From Motiliproteus sp. SC1-56 (GTDB taxonomy: Bacteria > Pseudomonadota > Gammaproteobacteria > Pseudomonadales > Balneatricaceae): a DNA stretch of 64,000 nt. The notes beneath the pieces are model-generated. The model searched no databases. It was not told where the DNA came from and saw nothing but the letters and a program-made list of their open reading frames with translations. How positions within the stretch are numbered: the stretch's first letter is position 1; every line of letters starts with the position of its first letter. Positions 32,182-42,609 of the stretch are shown here, piece after piece. The position numbers and the translations under genes are program-made. Where the stretch lies: the NCBI RefSeq assembly GCF_017309075.1, contig NZ_JAEMGS010000004.1, forward strand, positions 124,001 through 188,000. Direction: 5' to 3'.

Positions 32182-32849
32182 GCCAAGCCGGGTCAAAGCA
32201 GGCCGCGGCAAGGAACGCTCCACCCCGGGAGGGGCGCATTCGCCGCGAGCGGCGTGCCGCCATCTTGGCCGCTGCCGAGCAGGAGTTCGCCATCAACGGC
32301 TTCAAGGGCACCAGCACCAGCGCCATCGCCCGGCGCGCGGGGCTGGCCAAGGCCCAGGTGCACTACTACTTTCCCAGCAAGGAGGCGCTGTATCGGGAGC
32401 TGCTGCGTTCCATCATGGACGCGTGGAACTGCCACCTGCCGGGGCCGGAAACGCAGCAGGAGCCGGGAGAGGTGCTGGCCGGCTACATCAACGCCAAGCT
32501 GCGCCTCTCCTGGGAGCGCCCGGCCCTGTCCAAGATTTTCGCCGGGGAAGTGCTGCGCGGCGCGCCGTTGCTGCGCGAGGAGCTTTTTGACCGCCAGCGC
32601 GAATGGCTGGCACAGCGCACGCAGCTGTTTCAGCGCTGGATTGAGCAGGGCAAAATGGCCCCGCTGGATCCAACCCAGCTAATATTCATGATCTGGGCCG
32701 CCACCCAGCACTATGCCGACTACCGGGCCCAGGTGCTGGCGATGATGGAGCAGGAGGAACTTACCGAAACGGACTTTGTCACCATCAGCGAGCAAGTGGT
32801 CGCCTTCTTGCTGCGCGGATGTGGGGTTGCACCGCCGGCTAAAAGTTAA
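32178..32849 (+). CDS. TetR-family regulator, RutR-like
   Basis: A 223-residue protein with an N-terminal TetR helix-turn-helix (AAILAAAEQEFAINGFKGTS, then AIARRAGLAKAQVHYYFPSK) and a C-terminal domain of the RutR/YcdC type (SWERPALSKIFAGEVL-like region, and MIWAATQHYADYRAQV). RutR senses uracil or thymine and controls pyrimidine and purine use. This gene overlaps serB by 4 bp with a GTG start and precedes a nucleoside-type ABC importer by 230 bp. Control of that importer is the simplest reading. Its ligand is unproven. Confidence 0.8.
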   Translation: MSQAGSKQAAARNAPPREGRIRRERRAAILAAAEQEFAINGFKGTSTSAIARRAGLAKAQVHYYFPSKEALYRELLRSIMDAWNCHLPGPETQQEPGEVLAGYINAKLRLSWERPALSKIFAGEVLRGAPLLREELFDRQREWLAQRTQLFQRWIEQGKMAPLDPTQLIFMIWAATQHYADYRAQVLAMMEQEELTETDFVTISEQVVAFLLRGCGVAPPAKS

Positions 32850-33079
32850 CCGGTAGTACAAATTTGTTCGGGTTTCAGGCATCATTAGGCCCCTTCATGA
32901 CCGGGGTCGATTCGAACCCCTAAGATACTGAACGATTTCGCAGCGAGCTCTGCCGGCCAATGACCGGCGTGGGGCCCGTTTTTTCGGTTTTCAGCCTGCT
33001 GCGAGCACCGGAAGGTCTGTATGGTTGTCTTTCTACAGGGGCGTCCCGGCCCCGCACAGGCAAAGCGGGGAGAACGTTG
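32850..33079 (+). promoter_or_regulatory. Control region of the BMP-type ABC importer
   Basis: This gap contains ACAAATTTGT (32859-32868), a perfect palindrome, and TGACC-GG-GGTC (32898-32908), which resembles the RutR operator layout of TGACC and GGTCA half-sites around two bases. A GCCGG/CCGGC hairpin (32952-32968) followed by GGGGCCCGTTTTTT (to about 32985) could attenuate. These are pattern matches only. Confidence 0.3.
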
Positions 33080-34642
33080 ATGGCCGACGCCACCCCTACG
33101 CCGCGCCTGGAACTGCAACAGCTGGTGAAGTCCTTTCCCGGCTGCCTGGCCAACGATCGGGTAGACCTGGTGGTTCAGCCGGGTGAGATCCACGCCCTGC
33201 TGGGCGAAAACGGCGCCGGCAAGAGCACGCTGGTGAAGATGATCTTCGGCCTGCTCAAGCCCGATTCCGGCACCATCCGCTGGGAAGGCGAGGCGGTGCG
33301 GATCGCCAGCCCCGCCATGGCCCGCGAGCTGGGCGTCGGTATGGTGTTCCAGCACTTTTCCCTGTTTGAGGCGCTGACCGTCAAGGAGAACATCGCCCTG
33401 GGCATGAGTAACCCGCCGCCCATGGCGCAGCTGGAAAAGCAGATCCTGGCGGTGGAGGCCCATTACGGACTGCCGCTGGATCCCAACCGGGCGGTGCACA
33501 GTCTCTCGGTCGGTGAGAAACAGCGTATCGAGATCGTGCGCTGCCTGCTGCAGAACCCCCGGCTGCTGATCATGGACGAGCCCACCTCGGTGCTCACCCC
33601 CCAGGAGGCGGAAAAGCTGTTCGTGACCCTGCGCCAGCTGTCGGCCGAAGGGTGCTCCATTCTCTATATCAGCCACAAGCTGGACGAAGTGCAGCGCCTG
33701 TGCGAACGGGCCACGGTGCTACGCCACGGGCGCAACGTGGGCGCCTGCCGTCCGGCCGAGGAGACCGCGGCCAGCATGGCGGCGATGATGGTGGGCGAAG
33801 AGGTGGAGGGCGCCAAGGTGAGCCACACCCACGCCCACGGCGACGTGGTGCTGGAGGTGCGGGGGCTCTCCCGGCCGGCGGCCAACCGTTTCGCCATCGA
33901 GTTGCGAGACGTTAATCTGCAGGTGCGCAGTGGCGAAATCCTGGGGGTTGCCGGGGTTGCCGGTAACGGCCAGGCCGAGCTGCTGGAGGTGCTCAGTGGA
34001 GAAGCTCGGAGCGAGGCCGGCCAGGTCAAGATCAACGATGAGCCGGTCGGGCGTCTGGGGCCCCACCAGCGCCGCCAGCGGGGGCTGAGTTTTGTGCCCG
34101 AGGAGCGCCTGGGTCATGGCTCGGTCCCCGAGATGAGTCTCAAGGACAACGCGCTGCTCAGCGGCTACACCCGTCAACCGTTCCTGCGCCGCGGCTTTAT
34201 CCGCGAGGGGCAGGTGCGTGATTTCGCCGGGGAAGTCATCGATCGTTTTGACGTGCGCTGCGGCGGACATGACGCCGCCGCCGGCAGCCTCTCCGGCGGC
34301 AATCTGCAGAAGTTTATCGTCGGCCGCGAGGTGCAGCAGGCCCCCGAGGTGCTGATTATTGCTCAGCCCACCTGGGGGGTGGATGCGGGCGCCGCGGCGA
34401 TTATTCACAAGTCCCTGCAGGCCCTGGCCGAGCAGGGTACCGCGGTGCTGGTGATCTCTCAGGACCTGGACGAGCTGATGACCATCAGCCACCGCATCGC
34501 CGCCATCTGCGGCGGTCACCTCTCTCCGGCCTATCCACGCAGCGAGCTCACCACCGAGGACGTGGGGCTGCTGATGACCGGCATGAACCTGGATATCGCC
34601 GGCGTGGTGGCCAATGCGGAAACTGAAATGGGGGTCGTCTAA
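33080..34642 (+). CDS. Nucleoside-type ABC importer, duplicated ATPase (YufO/NupO-like)
   Basis: A 520-residue tandem ATPase. The first half has LLGENGAGKSTLVKM, signature LSVGEKQRIEIVRC and Walker B LLIMDEPTSVLT. The second half has a changed P-loop region (GVAGNGQAELLEVLSG), signature LSGGNLQKFIVGRE and a modified Walker B, IIAQPTWGVD, with Gln in place of the catalytic Glu; this asymmetry is normal for sugar and nucleoside importers. ATG 33080 follows GGGGAG with good spacing. Upstream in-frame codons from 32960 lie in the control region. It overlaps the next gene by 1 bp. Confidence 0.92.
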   Translation: MADATPTPRLELQQLVKSFPGCLANDRVDLVVQPGEIHALLGENGAGKSTLVKMIFGLLKPDSGTIRWEGEAVRIASPAMARELGVGMVFQHFSLFEALTVKENIALGMSNPPPMAQLEKQILAVEAHYGLPLDPNRAVHSLSVGEKQRIEIVRCLLQNPRLLIMDEPTSVLTPQEAEKLFVTLRQLSAEGCSILYISHKLDEVQRLCERATVLRHGRNVGACRPAEETAASMAAMMVGEEVEGAKVSHTHAHGDVVLEVRGLSRPAANRFAIELRDVNLQVRSGEILGVAGVAGNGQAELLEVLSGEARSEAGQVKINDEPVGRLGPHQRRQRGLSFVPEERLGHGSVPEMSLKDNALLSGYTRQPFLRRGFIREGQVRDFAGEVIDRFDVRCGGHDAAAGSLSGGNLQKFIVGREVQQAPEVLIIAQPTWGVDAGAAAIIHKSLQALAEQGTAVLVISQDLDELMTISHRIAAICGGHLSPAYPRSELTTEDVGLLMTGMNLDIAGVVANAETEMGVV

Positions 34643-35703
34643 TGGCGCTGAAACTGGTTCCCCGGCCCCAGCCATCGCAGCTGATGGTCTATTGCTCGCC
34701 CCTGCTTGCCCTGGGGCTGACCCTGGTCGCGGGCTTTTTCATGTTTACCCTGATGGGGATCGACGGTTGGGAAGCGCTCAAGGCCTTCTTTATTCTGCCG
34801 GTCAGTGACAGCTACGGGGTCAGTGAGCTGCTGGTGAAGGCGGTGCCGCTGGTGCTGATCGGTATCGGCCTCTCCATCGGCTTCAAGGCCAACGTCTGGA
34901 ACATCGGCGCCGAGGGGCAGCTGGTGATGGGGGCGGTGGCCGCCGGCGGGCTGGCGATCTTTTTTCACGAGAGTGAAGGGTTCTGGGTGCTGCCGGCGAT
35001 GATGGCGCTGGGGGTGCTCGGCGGGGCGGCCTGGGCGGCCATTCCCGCCTGGCTGAAGACCCGCTTCAACGCCAACGAGATCCTCACCAGCCTGATGCTC
35101 ACCTACGTGGCGGGGCTCTTTCTCAGCTACCTGGTGCACGGTCCCTGGCGTGACCCGGACGGTTACAACTTCCCCGAGTCCCGGATGTTTGCAGACTCTG
35201 CCTTGCTGCCGGTGCTGCTGGAGGGTACCCGGCTGCACATCGGCCTGCTGTTGGCCCTGGCATTGGTCATCGCCGCTTGGCTGATGTTGAGCCGCACCCT
35301 GATTGGCTTCCAGGTCAAGGTGGTGGGCGCGGCGCCCCGTGCGGCCCGTTTCGCCGGCTTTCAGCAGAAGGCCCTGATCTGGTTCAGTCTGCTGCTGGCC
35401 GGCGGGCTGGCGGGGCTGGCGGGGATGATCGAGGTCGCCGGCCCCATCGGTCAGTTGGTGCCCCAGGTCTCGCCGGGCTACGGTTTCACAGCCATCATCG
35501 TCGCCTTTGTCGGCCGGCTGCACCCGCTGGGTGTGACCGTGGCCGGGCTGCTGCTGGCCCTCTCTTATCTGGGCGGGGAGACACTGCAGATTGAGATGGG
35601 GCTGCCCCAGGCCGTGACCGGGGTGTTCCAGGGGATGTTGCTGTTCTTTCTGCTGGCCTGTGATGTGCTGATCAAGTACCGCCTCCGGCTGGGCAAGGCG
35701 TAG
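34642..35703 (+). CDS. Nucleoside-type ABC importer permease 1 (YufP-like)
   Basis: A 353-residue permease with about 8-10 membrane helices and the family stretch GFKANVWNIGAEGQLVMGAVAAG, then NANEILTSLMLTYVAGLFLSYL-type sequence. It pairs with the next permease as a heterodimer. The start overlaps the ATPase stop (TAATG). Confidence 0.92.
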   Translation: MALKLVPRPQPSQLMVYCSPLLALGLTLVAGFFMFTLMGIDGWEALKAFFILPVSDSYGVSELLVKAVPLVLIGIGLSIGFKANVWNIGAEGQLVMGAVAAGGLAIFFHESEGFWVLPAMMALGVLGGAAWAAIPAWLKTRFNANEILTSLMLTYVAGLFLSYLVHGPWRDPDGYNFPESRMFADSALLPVLLEGTRLHIGLLLALALVIAAWLMLSRTLIGFQVKVVGAAPRAARFAGFQQKALIWFSLLLAGGLAGLAGMIEVAGPIGQLVPQVSPGYGFTAIIVAFVGRLHPLGVTVAGLLLALSYLGGETLQIEMGLPQAVTGVFQGMLLFFLLACDVLIKYRLRLGKA

Positions 35704-35711
35704 GTGAAGTG

Positions 35712-36644
35712 ATGAACGAGACCATGTTGATTATCCAGGCCGCCATCCTCACGATCATGGGGGCGGCCACGCCGTTGCTGTTTGCTGCGCTTGGCGAGTT
35801 GGTGGTGGAGCGCTCCGGGGTGCTGAACCTAGGGGTGGAGGGGATGATGCTGGTCGGCGCCGTGGGTGCTTTTGCCGGCGCCATCGTCACCGGCAATACC
35901 TATATCGGGGTGCTGATCGGCGGCCTGTGCGGCACGGCGCTGGCGCTGCTGCACGGGTTTCTGACCCTGAGCCTGCTGGCCAACCAGGTAGCGACCGGTC
36001 TGGCGGTGACGCTCTTCGGAGTCGGCTTGAGTGCCCTGATCGGTGCTGATTTTGTCGGCACCACGGTGGAGCCGTTGCCCAACCTCCCGGTACCCCTGCT
36101 CAGTCAGCTGCCGTTGGTGGGGGCGCTGCTCTTTGACCACAACCTGTTGATCTATCTCTCGATCGCCCTGGCGGCGGCGCTGGCCTGGTTTATCTACCGC
36201 ACACGGGGCGGACTGGTGTTGCGCGCGGTGGGTGAATCACCGGAGTCGGCCCATGCCCTGGGCTACCCTGTGATTGGAATTCGTTACCTGGCGCTGCTTT
36301 TTGGCGGGCTGATGGCGGGGCTGGGTGGCGCTTATCTCTCCGTGGTCTATACCCCCATGTGGTCGGAAAACATGACCGCCGGGCGTGGCTGGGTGGCCTT
36401 GGCGCTGGTGGTGTTTGCCTCCTGGCGGCCCGGGCGGGTGCTGGTTGGCGCATATATGTTCGGCGCCGTGACCATTTTGCAGCTGCACGGCCAGGGGCTG
36501 GGACTGGCGATTCCGTCCCAGTTCCTCTCCATGTTGCCTTACCTGGCAACCGTGCTGGTGCTGGTGCTGATCTCCCGGGATCAGATCAAACTGCGCGAAA
36601 ATTCTCCCGCCTCCCTGGGTAAACCCTTCCGGCCTTCGGCCTGA
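35712..36644 (+). CDS. Nucleoside-type ABC importer permease 2 (YufQ-like)
   Basis: A 310-residue permease with ATPLLFAALGELVVERSGVL followed by NLGVEGMMLVGAVGAF, the conserved N-terminal region of this family, and ENMTAGRGWVALALVVFASW near the C-terminus. ATG 35712 has AGGTG 5 nt upstream; the adjacent GTG 35709 is in frame. It lies 8 bp after permease 1. Confidence 0.92.
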   Translation: MNETMLIIQAAILTIMGAATPLLFAALGELVVERSGVLNLGVEGMMLVGAVGAFAGAIVTGNTYIGVLIGGLCGTALALLHGFLTLSLLANQVATGLAVTLFGVGLSALIGADFVGTTVEPLPNLPVPLLSQLPLVGALLFDHNLLIYLSIALAAALAWFIYRTRGGLVLRAVGESPESAHALGYPVIGIRYLALLFGGLMAGLGGAYLSVVYTPMWSENMTAGRGWVALALVVFASWRPGRVLVGAYMFGAVTILQLHGQGLGLAIPSQFLSMLPYLATVLVLVLISRDQIKLRENSPASLGKPFRPSA

Positions 36645-36690
36645 TTCGGGGCGGCAACCGTTAATCTTATTCAAAACGCAGGAGTATGCG

Positions 36691-37767
36691 ATGAAGCAGA
36701 GTGTGAAGAAGATCCTGGGTGTGGCCGCCGCCGCAGCCAGCCTGGCCTTGGCGGCGCCGGCGTCGGCCGAAACCAAGGTGGGCTTTATCTACGTGGGGCC
36801 GATCGGTGATCACGGCTGGTCCTACCGTCACGACATCGGTCGTCAGGCTATCGAAGAGGCCTTCGGCGACGAGGTGAAGACCACCTACGTCGAGAGCGTC
36901 AAGGAAGGTCCCGATGCCGAGCGGGTTATCCGCAAGATGGCGGCCAGCGGCCATGACCTGATCTTTACCACCTCTTTCGGTTTCATGAATCCCACCCTCA
37001 AGGTCGCCAAGCGCTTCCCCAAGGTGAAGTTCGAGCACGCCACCGGCTACAAGCGGGCGGGCAACCTCGCCACCTACGCCGCCCGTTTCTACGAAGGCCG
37101 TTATGTGGTGGGTACCGTTGCCGGGCGCATGACCAAGAGCAACGTCATCGGTTACGTGGCTTCATTCCCCATCCCTGAGGTGGTGCGCGGTATCAACGCC
37201 ACCATTCGCGCGGCGCGCAAGGTCAACCCCGAGGCGACCGTCAAGGTGGTCTGGGTCAACTCCTGGTATGACCCGGGCAAGGAGGCGGATGCCGCCAAGA
37301 CCCTGATCGACCAGGGTGCTGACGTGATCCTGCAGCACACCGACAGCCCGGCGCCCCTGCAGGTGGCCGAGCAGCGCGGCGTGTGGGGGGTCGGTCAGGC
37401 CTCCGATATGACCAGCTTTGCACCCAAGGCGCAGCTGACAGCGATTGTTGACGACTGGGATAAGTACTACGTCGAGCGGGCCCGCGCCGTGATGGACGGT
37501 TCCTGGGAGTCCCAGGATACCTGGGGCGGCATCGCCTCGGGCATGGTGGCTCTGGCACCCTTCAACGCGGCGATCCCCGCCGAGGTGGTGGCCGAGGCCG
37601 AAGCGGTCAAGCAGGCGATCGTCGACGGCTCCCTGCACCCCTTCGCTGGCCCGGTGGTCAAGCAGGATGGCGAGCAGGTGATCGGCGAGGGTGAAGTGCT
37701 CGACGACGGCGCGCTGCTCTCCATGGATTACTATGTAGAAGGCGTTGAAGGCAGTTTGCCCAAGTAA
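36691..37767 (+). CDS. BMP-family periplasmic nucleoside/purine-binding protein
   Basis: A 358-residue receptor with a Sec signal peptide (KKILGVAAAAASLALAAPASA) and no lipobox cysteine, so it is soluble in the periplasm rather than a lipoprotein as in many Gram-positive and spirochaete relatives. The mature domain has VGFIYVGPIGDHGWSYRHD and DLIFTTSFGFMNPTLKVA. BMP proteins bind purine nucleosides or related compounds. It completes the importer and is followed by hairpins at 37776-37829. Confidence 0.9.
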   Translation: MKQSVKKILGVAAAAASLALAAPASAETKVGFIYVGPIGDHGWSYRHDIGRQAIEEAFGDEVKTTYVESVKEGPDAERVIRKMAASGHDLIFTTSFGFMNPTLKVAKRFPKVKFEHATGYKRAGNLATYAARFYEGRYVVGTVAGRMTKSNVIGYVASFPIPEVVRGINATIRAARKVNPEATVKVVWVNSWYDPGKEADAAKTLIDQGADVILQHTDSPAPLQVAEQRGVWGVGQASDMTSFAPKAQLTAIVDDWDKYYVERARAVMDGSWESQDTWGGIASGMVALAPFNAAIPAEVVAEAEAVKQAIVDGSLHPFAGPVVKQDGEQVIGEGEVLDDGALLSMDYYVEGVEGSLPK

Positions 37768-37775
37768 GGTCTCAG

Positions 37776-37829
37776 CCGCCGCCCCTCGGGGCGGCGGTGC
37801 TTACCTTAATCGGATTCCGCGATTAAGGT
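37776..37829 (+). terminator. Two adjacent perfect hairpins after the importer operon
   Basis: CCGCCGCCCC (37776-37785) pairs with GGGGCGGCGG (37788-37797), and ACCTTAATCG (37803-37812) pairs with CGATTAAGGT (37820-37829, 7-nt loop). Neither has a T-tract. Together they probably end the importer transcript and insulate the S10 operon. Confidence 0.5.
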
Positions 37830-37867
37830 GCCCGCGGGGGTAGCCAGGGCCTTCCGGCTTTGGTTAG

Positions 37868-38353
<486 letters not shown>

Positions 38354-38458
38354 TCGAATCACAGCGCTTCGGCGCTATACAAAACGTAGAGGAATGCTCT
38401 GAAATGGGCAGCCATAGCGGGTGATAGCCCCGTACTCAACTGGCAAGAGGTTTTTAAA

Positions 38459-39097
38459 ATGACTATTGGTTTAGTCGGACGGAAAGCGGGGATGACCCGC
38501 GTGTTCACTGAAGACGGTGCGTCCGTGCCAGTCACGGTCATCGAGGTGGAACCGAACCGCGTAACTCAAGTTAAGTCTGCCGAGAAGGATGGCTATGCCG
38601 CCGTGCAGGTAACTGTCGGTACGCGCAAGGCCTCCCGCGTCAACAAGCCCCAGGCGGGTCATTTCGCCAAGGCGGGTGTTGAGGCAGGTCGCGGTTTGTG
38701 GGAGTTCCGCCTGTCGGGTGACGACGAAGTTCAGGTTGGTGATCAGCTGACGGTCGCAGCTTTCGAAGCTGGCCAGAAGGTTGACGTGACCGGTCAATCC
38801 AAAGGCAAGGGCTTCCAGGGCGGTGTTAAGCGCTGGAACTTCAGCATGCAGGATGCCACTCACGGTAACTCCCTGTCTCACCGTGCTCCCGGTTCTATCG
38901 GTCAGTGCCAAACCCCCGGTCGTGTCTGGAAAGGCAAGAAGATGGCGGGTCACATGGGGGCTGAGCGCGTAACCGTGCAGACGCTGGAAGTGGTGCGTGT
39001 CGATGCCGAGCGTAACCTGCTTCTGATCAAGGGTGCTGTTCCTGGTGCGCCGGGCGGTGATGTGATTGTTAAACCGGCTGTTAAAGCGCGCACCTAA
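38459..39097 (+). CDS. rplC: 50S ribosomal protein L3
   Basis: 212 residues with [15 protein letters not shown] at the start and the long central extension [18 protein letters not shown], then [18 protein letters not shown], which reaches the peptidyl transferase centre. The glutamine in GQCQ is the site methylated by PrmB in E. coli. L3 is one of the two assembly initiators of the large subunit. Confidence 0.98.
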   Translation: MTIGLVGRKAGMTRVFTEDGASVPVTVIEVEPNRVTQVKSAEKDGYAAVQVTVGTRKASRVNKPQAGHFAKAGVEAGRGLWEFRLSGDDEVQVGDQLTVAAFEAGQKVDVTGQSKGKGFQGGVKRWNFSMQDATHGNSLSHRAPGSIGQCQTPGRVWKGKKMAGHMGAERVTVQTLEVVRVDAERNLLLIKGAVPGAPGGDVIVKPAVKART

Positions 39098-39108
39098 GGG
39101 AGATGGCA

Positions 39109-39714
39109 ATGAATTTGAATATTGCAGGCGCTAACGGTTCGGTCGAAGTATCCGAACTCGCCTTTGGTAAAGAGTTTAATGAAGCCCTGGTTCACCAGGT
39201 GGTGACCGCCTATCTGGCCGGCGCCCGTCAGGGAACCCGGGCTCAGAAGACCCGCTCCGAAGTGAGCGGTGGTGGTCGCAAGCCCTGGCGTCAAAAGGGT
39301 ACCGGTCGTGCCCGTGCCGGCACCATCCGTAGCCCCATCTGGCGTACCGGTGGTGTTACTTTCGCCGCCAAGCCCCAGGACCACTCGCAGAAGGTCAACA
39401 AGAAGATGTACCGTGCGGCTATCCGCTGCATCTTCTCTGAGCTGGTGCGTCAGGAGCGTCTGGTCGTGGTTGAAGAGCTTTCTCTGGAAGCCCCCAAGAC
39501 CAAGCTGATGGCTGCCAAGCTCAAAGAGCTGGACCTGAGCAACGTGCTGATGATTGCTGATGAGGTGGATCAGAACCTCTACCTGGCCGCGCGTAACCTG
39601 CCGCACGTCGACGTGCGCGACGCTGCCGCCATCGACCCGGTTAGCCTGGTCGGCTTCGAGAAGGTTCTGGTCACTGTGCCCGCGCTGAAGAAGATCGAGG
39701 AGATGCTGGGATGA
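39109..39714 (+). CDS. rplD: 50S ribosomal protein L4
   Basis: 201 residues, equal to E. coli L4, with the tunnel-lining loop [18 protein letters not shown] followed by [14 protein letters not shown]. In E. coli free L4 represses this operon by attenuation and translation control at the S10 leader. ATG 39109 is preferred because AGGGAG is 8 nt upstream; ATG 39103 sits on that site. Its stop overlaps the rplW start. Confidence 0.98.
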   Translation: MNLNIAGANGSVEVSELAFGKEFNEALVHQVVTAYLAGARQGTRAQKTRSEVSGGGRKPWRQKGTGRARAGTIRSPIWRTGGVTFAAKPQDHSQKVNKKMYRAAIRCIFSELVRQERLVVVEELSLEAPKTKLMAAKLKELDLSNVLMIADEVDQNLYLAARNLPHVDVRDAAAIDPVSLVGFEKVLVTVPALKKIEEMLG

Positions 39715-40007
39715 ACCAAGAGCGTATCTACAAAGTACTGCTGGGTCCGCACATCTCCGAGAAGGCGACCATCGTAGCCGAAGACGCTTCGCAGGTTGTT
39801 TTCCGTGTGGCGCCCGATGCAACCAAGCCTGAAATCAAGAAGGCCGTCGAGCAGCTGTTCGAAGTCAAGGTTGCTAGCGTTCGTGTGCTGAACGCCAAAG
39901 GCAAGACCAAGCGCACCATGCGCGGTCTGGGCAAGCGTAAGGATGTTCGCAAGGCTTACGTGCGCCTGGCTGAAGGTCATGACATCGACTTTATCGGTGA
40001 GGGCTAA
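39711..40007 (+). CDS. rplW: 50S ribosomal protein L23
   Basis: 98 residues beginning [20 protein letters not shown], at the tunnel exit where trigger factor and SRP dock through the conserved glutamate of ISEKA. The internal loop reads [19 protein letters not shown]. It starts within the rplD stop (ATGA), so the two are translationally coupled. Confidence 0.98.
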   Translation: MNQERIYKVLLGPHISEKATIVAEDASQVVFRVAPDATKPEIKKAVEQLFEVKVASVRVLNAKGKTKRTMRGLGKRKDVRKAYVRLAEGHDIDFIGEG

Positions 40008-40012
40008 CAGAG

Positions 40013-40840
40013 ATGGCAATTGTAAAATGTAAACCGACTTCTGCCGGCCGTCGTCACGTCGTCAAGGTTGTTCACGCCGATCTGCACAAGGGCGCGCCCC
40101 ATGCAGCCCTGCTGGACAAGAAGTCCAAGAACGGCGGCCGTAACAACAACGGCCGTATCACTACCCGTCACAAGGGCGGTGGTCACAAGCAGCACTACCG
40201 GATCATCGACTTCAAACGCAACAAGGACGGCATCCCGGCCGTGGTTGAGCGTCTGGAGTACGACCCCAACCGTTCCGCCAACATCGCGCTGCTCAAGTAC
40301 GCCGATGGTGAGCGCCGTTACGTTATCGCCGCCAAGAACATGAAGGCGGGTGACCCGGTGATCAACGGTGCTGGTGCGGACATCAAGGCAGGTAACTGCC
40401 TGCCGCTGCGCAATATCCCGGTGGGTAGTGTGATCCACTGTGTTGAGCTCAAGCCTGGCAAGGGGGCGCAGATCGCCCGTTCCGCCGGTGCCTCCGTTCA
40501 GCTGGTTGCCCGTGAAGGTCGTCACGCCACCCTGCGTCTGCGCTCCGGCGAGATGCGCAAGGTGCTGGTCGACTGTCGCGCCACCCTGGGTGAAGTCAGC
40601 AACAGCGAGCACAGCCTGCGCTCACTGGGTAAAGCTGGTGCTTCACGCTGGCGCGGCGTGCGTCCCACCGTTCGCGGTGTGGCCATGAACCCCGTTGATC
40701 ACCCCCACGGTGGTGGTGAGGGTCGGACCTCCGGTGGTCGTCACCCGGTCTCTCCCTGGGGTATGCCGACCAAGGGTCACAAAACACGTAAGAACAAGCG
40801 TACGAACAATCTCATCGTACGTCGTCGTTCTAAGAAATAA
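40013..40840 (+). CDS. rplB: 50S ribosomal protein L2
   Basis: 275 residues. The C-terminal segment [20 protein letters not shown] carries the conserved histidine near the peptidyl transferase centre. The N-terminal arm and [12 protein letters not shown] are also conserved. L2 bridges the subunits and is needed for their association. Length is typical. Confidence 0.98.
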   Translation: MAIVKCKPTSAGRRHVVKVVHADLHKGAPHAALLDKKSKNGGRNNNGRITTRHKGGGHKQHYRIIDFKRNKDGIPAVVERLEYDPNRSANIALLKYADGERRYVIAAKNMKAGDPVINGAGADIKAGNCLPLRNIPVGSVIHCVELKPGKGAQIARSAGASVQLVAREGRHATLRLRSGEMRKVLVDCRATLGEVSNSEHSLRSLGKAGASRWRGVRPTVRGVAMNPVDHPHGGGEGRTSGGRHPVSPWGMPTKGHKTRKNKRTNNLIVRRRSKK

Positions 40841-40863
40841 TCACTGAATTCGAGGAAACGGCT

Positions 40864-41139
40864 GTGCCACGTTCACTTAAGAAAGGTCCTTTTATAGACC
40901 TTCACTTGATGAAGAAGGTTGAGGCTGCCATCGAAAAGGGCGACCGCAAGCCAATCAAGACTTGGTCTCGTCGCTCTACCATCTTCCCGAACTTTGTCGG
41001 GTTGACGATTGCAGTCCATAACGGACGCCAACATGTTCCTGTTTTCGTTACCGAAGACATGGTAGGTCACAAGCTGGGTGAGTTTGCTGTCACCCGCACC
41101 TACCGCGGACATGCTGCTGATAAGAAAGCTAAGCGATAA
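40864..41139 (+). CDS. rpsS: 30S ribosomal protein S19
   Basis: 91 residues starting (GTG) [18 protein letters not shown], with [20 protein letters not shown] and [14 protein letters not shown] at the C-terminus. It sits on the 30S head with S13 and contacts the A-site region and bridge B1a. A GAGGAAACG ribosome-binding stretch lies before the GTG. Confidence 0.98.
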   Translation: MPRSLKKGPFIDLHLMKKVEAAIEKGDRKPIKTWSRRSTIFPNFVGLTIAVHNGRQHVPVFVTEDMVGHKLGEFAVTRTYRGHAADKKAKR

Positions 41140-41153
41140 GCGAGGATATAAAG

Positions 41154-41486
41154 ATGGAAGTAGCCGCTAAGTTACGGGGCGCCCAACTGTCCGCGCAGAA
41201 AGCTCGCTTGGTAGCTGATCAGATCCGCGGAAAGTCTGTTGATGAAGCCCTCAACATTCTGGCTTTCAGCGCCAAGAAAGGCGCTGCAATCATGAAGAAG
41301 GTGCTGGAGTCGGCCATCGCCAACGCCGAGCACAATGAAGGTGCTGATGTTGACGAGCTGAAGGTGTCCACTGTATTCGTGGACGAGGGGATGACCATGA
41401 AGCGCATCAAACCCCGCGCTAAAGGTCGTGCCGATCGCATCCTGAAGCGCACCTGTCACATCACTGTTAAGGTTGCTGAGAGCTAG
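41154..41486 (+). CDS. rplV: 50S ribosomal protein L22
   Basis: 110 residues with the globular RNA-binding part ([20 protein letters not shown]) and the extended hairpin [20 protein letters not shown] that forms the second side of the exit-tunnel constriction. Changes in this loop give macrolide resistance in other bacteria; the sequence here looks wild type. Confidence 0.98.
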   Translation: MEVAAKLRGAQLSAQKARLVADQIRGKSVDEALNILAFSAKKGAAIMKKVLESAIANAEHNEGADVDELKVSTVFVDEGMTMKRIKPRAKGRADRILKRTCHITVKVAES

Positions 41487-41497
41487 GAGACACCAAG

Positions 41498-42184
41498 ATG
41501 GGTCAGAAAGTAAATCCAACTGGCATCCGGCTTGGTGTCGTTAAGGACCATACCTCTGTTTGGTATGCAAGCCGCTCTGCCTACGCGAAGAACCTGCTGC
41601 AGGATCTCGAGGTGCGTAAGTACCTCGAGGACAAGCTGAAGCAGGCTTCGGTAAGCCGTATTGAAATTGAGCGTCCCGCTCAGAATGCCCGTATCACCAT
41701 TCACACTGCCCGTCCCGGCATCGTGATTGGTAAGAAGGGTGAAGACGTTGAGAAGCTCCGCAACGCTGTCAGCCAGATGATGGGTGTGCCCGTTCACATC
41801 AACATCGAAGAAATTCGCAAGCCTGAACTGGACGCCAAGCTGGTTGCCCAGGGTGTTGCGAGCCAGCTGGAGCGTCGCGTTATGTTCCGTCGTGCCATGA
41901 AGCGCGCGGTACAGAACGCCATGCGTCTGGGTGCCAAGGGCATCAAGGTGCAGGTCGGTGGTCGTCTCGGCGGTGCGGAAATCGCCCGTTCCGAGTGGTA
42001 CCGCGAAGGCCGCGTACCTCTGCACACTCTGCGTGCCGATATCGATTACGGCACTTATGAAGCTCAGACCACTTACGGCATCATCGGTGTCAAGGTCTGG
42101 ATCTTCAAGGGTGAGATCCTGGGCGGTATTGAGCAGGTTCGTGCTCAGAAGAAAGCCGCTGCCACCAAGAAAGGTTCTAAGTAG
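41498..42184 (+). CDS. rpsC: 30S ribosomal protein S3
   Basis: 228 residues, beginning [21 protein letters not shown] domain with [14 protein letters not shown] (GxxG loop) binds RNA, and the C-terminal domain lines the mRNA entry channel together with S4 and S5, including the arginine-rich [18 protein letters not shown]. Confidence 0.98.
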   Translation: MGQKVNPTGIRLGVVKDHTSVWYASRSAYAKNLLQDLEVRKYLEDKLKQASVSRIEIERPAQNARITIHTARPGIVIGKKGEDVEKLRNAVSQMMGVPVHINIEEIRKPELDAKLVAQGVASQLERRVMFRRAMKRAVQNAMRLGAKGIKVQVGGRLGGAEIARSEWYREGRVPLHTLRADIDYGTYEAQTTYGIIGVKVWIFKGEILGGIEQVRAQKKAAATKKGSK

Positions 42185-42195
42185 AGGGTACGTCA

Positions 42196-42609
42196 ATGCT
42201 GCAACCTAAGCGTCTGAAATACCGCAAGATGATGAAAGGCCGTAACCGCGGCCTGGCTCAGCGCGGTAGCAAAGTAAGCTTTGGCGAATTCGGACTCAAA
42301 GCCACCGGTCGTGGCCGCATCACTGCGCGCCAGATCGAGGCGGCGCGTCGGACCATGACCCGTCACATCAAGCGTGGCGGCAAGATCTGGATTCGCATTT
42401 TCCCCGACAAGCCCATCACCACCAAGCCCCTGGAAGTGCGTCAGGGTAAAGGTAAGGGTAACGTCGAATACTGGGTAGCCCAGATTCAGCCCGGTAAGGT
42501 GCTGTTTGAAATGGAGGGTGTGTCTGAGCAGCTGGCTACCGAGGCGTTTGCACTCGCGGCTGCCAAGCTGCCCGTGGCGACAACTTTTGTTAAGCGGACG
42601 GTGATGTAA
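42196..42609 (+). CDS. rplP: 50S ribosomal protein L16
   Basis: 137 residues with [19 protein letters not shown] at the start and [19 protein letters not shown]. It orients A-site tRNA near the peptidyl transferase centre. The loop [18 protein letters not shown] is conserved. The stop overlaps the rpmC ATG by one base. Confidence 0.98.
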   Translation: MLQPKRLKYRKMMKGRNRGLAQRGSKVSFGEFGLKATGRGRITARQIEAARRTMTRHIKRGGKIWIRIFPDKPITTKPLEVRQGKGKGNVEYWVAQIQPGKVLFEMEGVSEQLATEAFALAAAKLPVATTFVKRTVM

